Assembly: GCA_964606085.1 (NCBI GenBank)
Contig: CAZSFD010000144.1
Coordinates: forward strand, 1-7,223
Length of the DNA stretch: 7,223 nucleotides
Source: CAIQJJ01 sp964606085
GTDB taxonomy: Bacteria > Chloroflexota > Anaerolineae > Anaerolineales > UBA4823
Reading direction: 5' to 3'
Notes under the pieces: model-generated
What the model was told of the DNA's origin: nothing
Database searches by the model: none
Seen by the model: only the letters and a program-made list of their open reading frames with translations
Shown: positions 6,101 to 7,223 of the stretch, one piece after another
Layout: each line of letters opens with the position of its first letter
Position numbering within the stretch: the stretch's first letter is position 1
Made by a program: the position numbers and the translations under genes

Positions 6101-7223
6101 CATTTATTCCTCCGGGCCGCTGGACATCACCCATGCTTTGTTCGAGGGCAACCAATCCTATAGCGGAGGCGGGGCCATCGTACACAGTCCTGGAGTCTTG
6201 GGCGAATTTCTCACCATTACCAACACTGAATTCATCAACAATTCTGTGCTGAACACTTTTGCCCAGGGCGGCGCGCTCAACACCAGCGCAGAGATCACCC
6301 TCATTCAATCCAGCCTGTTCGAGGGCAACCATGCCTTCGGGAGTGGGGGGGCAGGCGGGGCCATCGTCGGCTTCCGAGCGATCACCCTGACTGAAACCAC
6401 CCTGATCTCGAACACCGTGGGCGGACAGGGCGGGGCAATCTACCATTGGGGTTTGAGCGAACCGGGGCAAACATACCAGATCACCCCCCTCACCCTCGTG
6501 GACAGTACGCTGATCGGGAACAGCGCCGGGGCCGAGGGCGGCGGGTTGTACTTCCGACGCGGCTTCGCGGCAGCGAATACGCCCATTCACATAACCGACT
6601 CCACCTTCTCCGATAACACGGCCACGCTTGCCGGCGGCGGAGCCTATTTCGGCCAGCCCGCAAGCCTCACTGGCAATGAATTCGTGGAGAACCACAGCGC
6701 CACTGCCGAAGGCGGCGGATTGTACAGCGAAGATCGACTCGAACTGATCCAAACCACCTTCCGGGGCAACACTGCCGCGGGCGCAGGCGGGGCGTATGTG
6801 CAGGGCGCGCTGACGGCCACAGACACGAACTGGCTGGATAACACTGCCACGACCAGCGAAGGCGGCGCCCTCGAAGTGTACGGCGATACGCTGTTGAGCG
6901 GCGGGGTGGTGCAGGGCAACATAGCTATCTTCGGAGGCGGTATCTTCGTCAATGCGCCGATGGCGATCCACGGCACGCAGTTCATCAGCAACACCGCCGC
7001 CAGCCCAACATCCGGTTCGGGCGGGGCGCTCTATGCCATTGGGCCGCTAGAGATCACCAACGCGTTCTTTCAGGGCAACCAGGCCCACACCGGGGCTGGC
7101 GCGGTGCTGCACAGTCCCGGTGCAGATGAATTTCTCACCATCACCAACACGCAGTTCATCAACAACACGGCGCTGAACACCATCAGCTCAGGCGGCGCGC
7201 TCTACACCAGCGCCGATTCCAGC
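3108..7223 (+). CDS. Giant secreted beta-helix / Ig-like / PKD surface protein (3' partial)
   Basis: This is an exported, probably cell-surface protein; adhesion or matrix binding is inferred. The frame is open for all 1372 codons to the window edge. Residues 1-28 form a signal peptide (MNKLK, hydrophobic core, PALA cleavage site). A GSLRQAI motif (45-51), like the CSLREAI motif of bacterial surface proteins, opens a first right-handed beta-helix (about 34-590) with GNLISGN-type coils. An Ig-like domain follows (about 593-690), then a PKD domain (about 695-777; WNFGDG at 731-736). A second helix starts near Cys781, passes a GGY...NWTTPDP segment (843-), and is filled with GG(A/G)(I/L) and FxxN motifs typical of chlamydial Pmp repeats. 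No catalytic motif is evident, though a polysaccharide-active beta-helix cannot be excluded. The C-terminal anchor or sorting signal lies beyond the window. Asn, Gly and Thr are abundant and Lys is scarce, as is usual for such proteins. Confidence 0.88.
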   Translation, partial: MNKLKSLPPVFLLVFLLAQMLPLSPALAAPAAAYSVTTAADSGPGSLRQAITDANANPGLDTITFAIGAPGSPQTIALATALPAITGPVFLDGWSQGGSGYAGPPLIEINGSAIPTWNTSNGLLITAGNSTVRGLAINYFNIALNLTTAGNNIIAGNYLGLALDGDTSIGNRTGISIAAASDGNRIGTDGDGVNDAAERNVISASGFVQVNNSHGILIAQGSDNHWIAGNFIGTDATGTLDRGNASSGINTGGIVIIGTNGDGVGDAVEGNLISGNNGDGVLLSSTSSGSRVAGNKIGADVTGTIALPNNWDGVSVGSCSAGQCSDYIIGTNGDGVSDALEGNLISGNGADGVFIPAGTLDNNVIAGNKIGTNISGTAAIPNGDYGVHLGGDYSRLGTNNDGVSDALEGNLISGNGDGAGNDNHGVYIPSGADHNLVAGNRIGVNADGAAALPNGQTGVYVGDDFNTITGNLISGNGGYGVQLNDAFFNTVTDNLIGTAADGVTALGNTLHGVFITVNSDNNTIGAENVIAFNGGNGVFVNGATSCGGGFCLRNHVFGNSIFDNAGLGLDLYPSGITPNDPLDADTGANTLQNYPVLTAATSSGTTLLLTGTLNSTANLTFTLDVYSSPACDPLGAGEGAVYLGAGQATTDGNGDAAFTLSLPGLAQDGDAVTATATDPDGNTSEFSSCVTNMGEEPIAGLQAANDSPTFLGAPTHFSVTLATGTGVSYFWNFGDGATGNGANPTHVYPATSAYTATVTATNSLGSAVDTTSVTILPPPACAATPDDGLTVFASADASAVQQAVDTPQAAGGTVKIAGTCAGVSTRDVFTQTVYIEDTMTLAGGYSVGNWTTPDPDSPSVLDALGLGRVIFALSAPLTLENLIIQNGHAVGEGGGLYTWGSLTLANVTFQNNSADGGGGGCVANTLQALDSNWLNNTSTTQRGGGLYVVGDAAITGGVVQGNAAVYAGGIFADAGLVISGTQFISNTATSPVAGSGGAIYSSGPLDITHALFEGNQSYSGGGAIVHSPGVLGEFLTITNTEFINNSVLNTFAQGGALNTSAEITLIQSSLFEGNHAFGSGGAGGAIVGFRAITLTETTLISNTVGGQGGAIYHWGLSEPGQTYQITPLTLVDSTLIGNSAGAEGGGLYFRRGFAAANTPIHITDSTFSDNTATLAGGGAYFGQPASLTGNEFVENHSATAEGGGLYSEDRLELIQTTFRGNTAAGAGGAYVQGALTATDTNWLDNTATTSEGGALEVYGDTLLSGGVVQGNIAIFGGGIFVNAPMAIHGTQFISNTAASPTSGSGGALYAIGPLEITNAFFQGNQAHTGAGAVLHSPGADEFLTITNTQFINNTALNTISSGGALYTSADSS
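3666..4535 (+). repeat. Tandem beta-helix coils with GT(N/D)xDGVxDxxE and GNLISGN motifs
   Basis: Within the first beta-helix, the motif GT(D/N)(G/N)DGVxDxxE occurs four times, starting at 3666, 3879, 4095 and 4296, so the units are 71, 72 and 67 codons long. The linked GNLISGN heptapeptide is encoded by an identical 21-base string at 3915, 4131, 4332 and 4515; the first unit has the variant RNVISAS. Between them recurs an AGN(K/F/R)IG...TG...LPN segment. This is a recent-looking tandem expansion of a beta-helix superunit, diverged by codon-sized insertions and deletions. Confidence 0.85.
5781..7223 (+). repeat. Large intragenic duplication, 927-bp (309-codon) period, second copy cut by window edge
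   Basis: Bases 5781-6299 align with 6708-7223 in the same frame. Matching landmarks are EGGGLY at 5781/6708, D(S/T)NWL at 5895/6822, GGVVQGN at 5973/6900, GTQFISNTA at 6045/6972, GPL(D/E)IT at 6114/7041 and HSPG at 6183/7110, all exactly 927 bases apart. EFLTITNT at 6204/7128 is 924 apart, a single-codon loss. Identity is patchy, with identical runs of 21 and at least 26 bases, which points to an older duplication under selection or one refreshed by gene conversion. The remainder of copy 1 (6300-6707) predicts what should follow beyond the window. Confidence 0.9.

Noticed and set aside
5892..6971. 359-codon open frame on the minus strand
   Set aside because: It is antisense to the duplicated beta-helix block. 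Its internal repetition merely mirrors the + strand duplication, and no domain is evident.

Overview
The window is GC-rich and carries three genes, all on the + strand. In order they are a large ATPase/TPR/helix-turn-helix regulator cut off at the left edge, a short spacer, a small protein of about 71 residues, and a very long secreted beta-helix protein that runs off the right edge still open. The gene styles recall Chloroflexota (Anaerolineae/Caldilineae-like filamentous bacteria): a MalT-like STAND regulator with an unusual C-terminal HTH, and giant surface proteins built from GSLRQAI-type N-termini, parallel beta-helix coils, PKD domains and a GGY...NWTTPDP segment. This taxonomic guess comes from recalled family patterns and was not checked by any search.

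Layout. Positions 1-2819 hold the regulator, with Walker A at 57-80, Walker B near 405-431, eight TPR-like repeats of exactly 40 residues at 1362-2321, and the HTH near 2706-2771. Positions 2820-2899 are the only real intergenic gap. It holds a CACAA-N3-TTGTG dyad, two TGATAGC direct repeats 11 bp apart, and a possible -10 element very close to the next start codon. Positions 2900-3115 encode the small protein. Its last 8 bases overlap the start of the surface protein gene (3108 to beyond 7223), whose ribosome binding site lies inside the small gene, so the two are probably co-transcribed and translationally coupled.

The surface protein is at least 1372 residues long. It has a signal peptide, a first beta-helix of repeated coils, an Ig-like domain, a PKD domain, and a second beta-helix rich in GGAI/FxxN motifs like those of chlamydial polymorphic membrane proteins. 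The second helix contains a clear internal duplication with a period of 927 bp (309 codons), whose second copy is cut by the window edge. There are no further genes on the minus strand: the long antisense open frames are by-products of GC-rich, repetitive coding sequence.

Working model (inference): the STAND regulator senses a ligand through its TPR region and controls the adjacent promoter, which drives the small protein and the giant exported surface protein. Nothing in the window shows what is sensed or what the surface protein binds.
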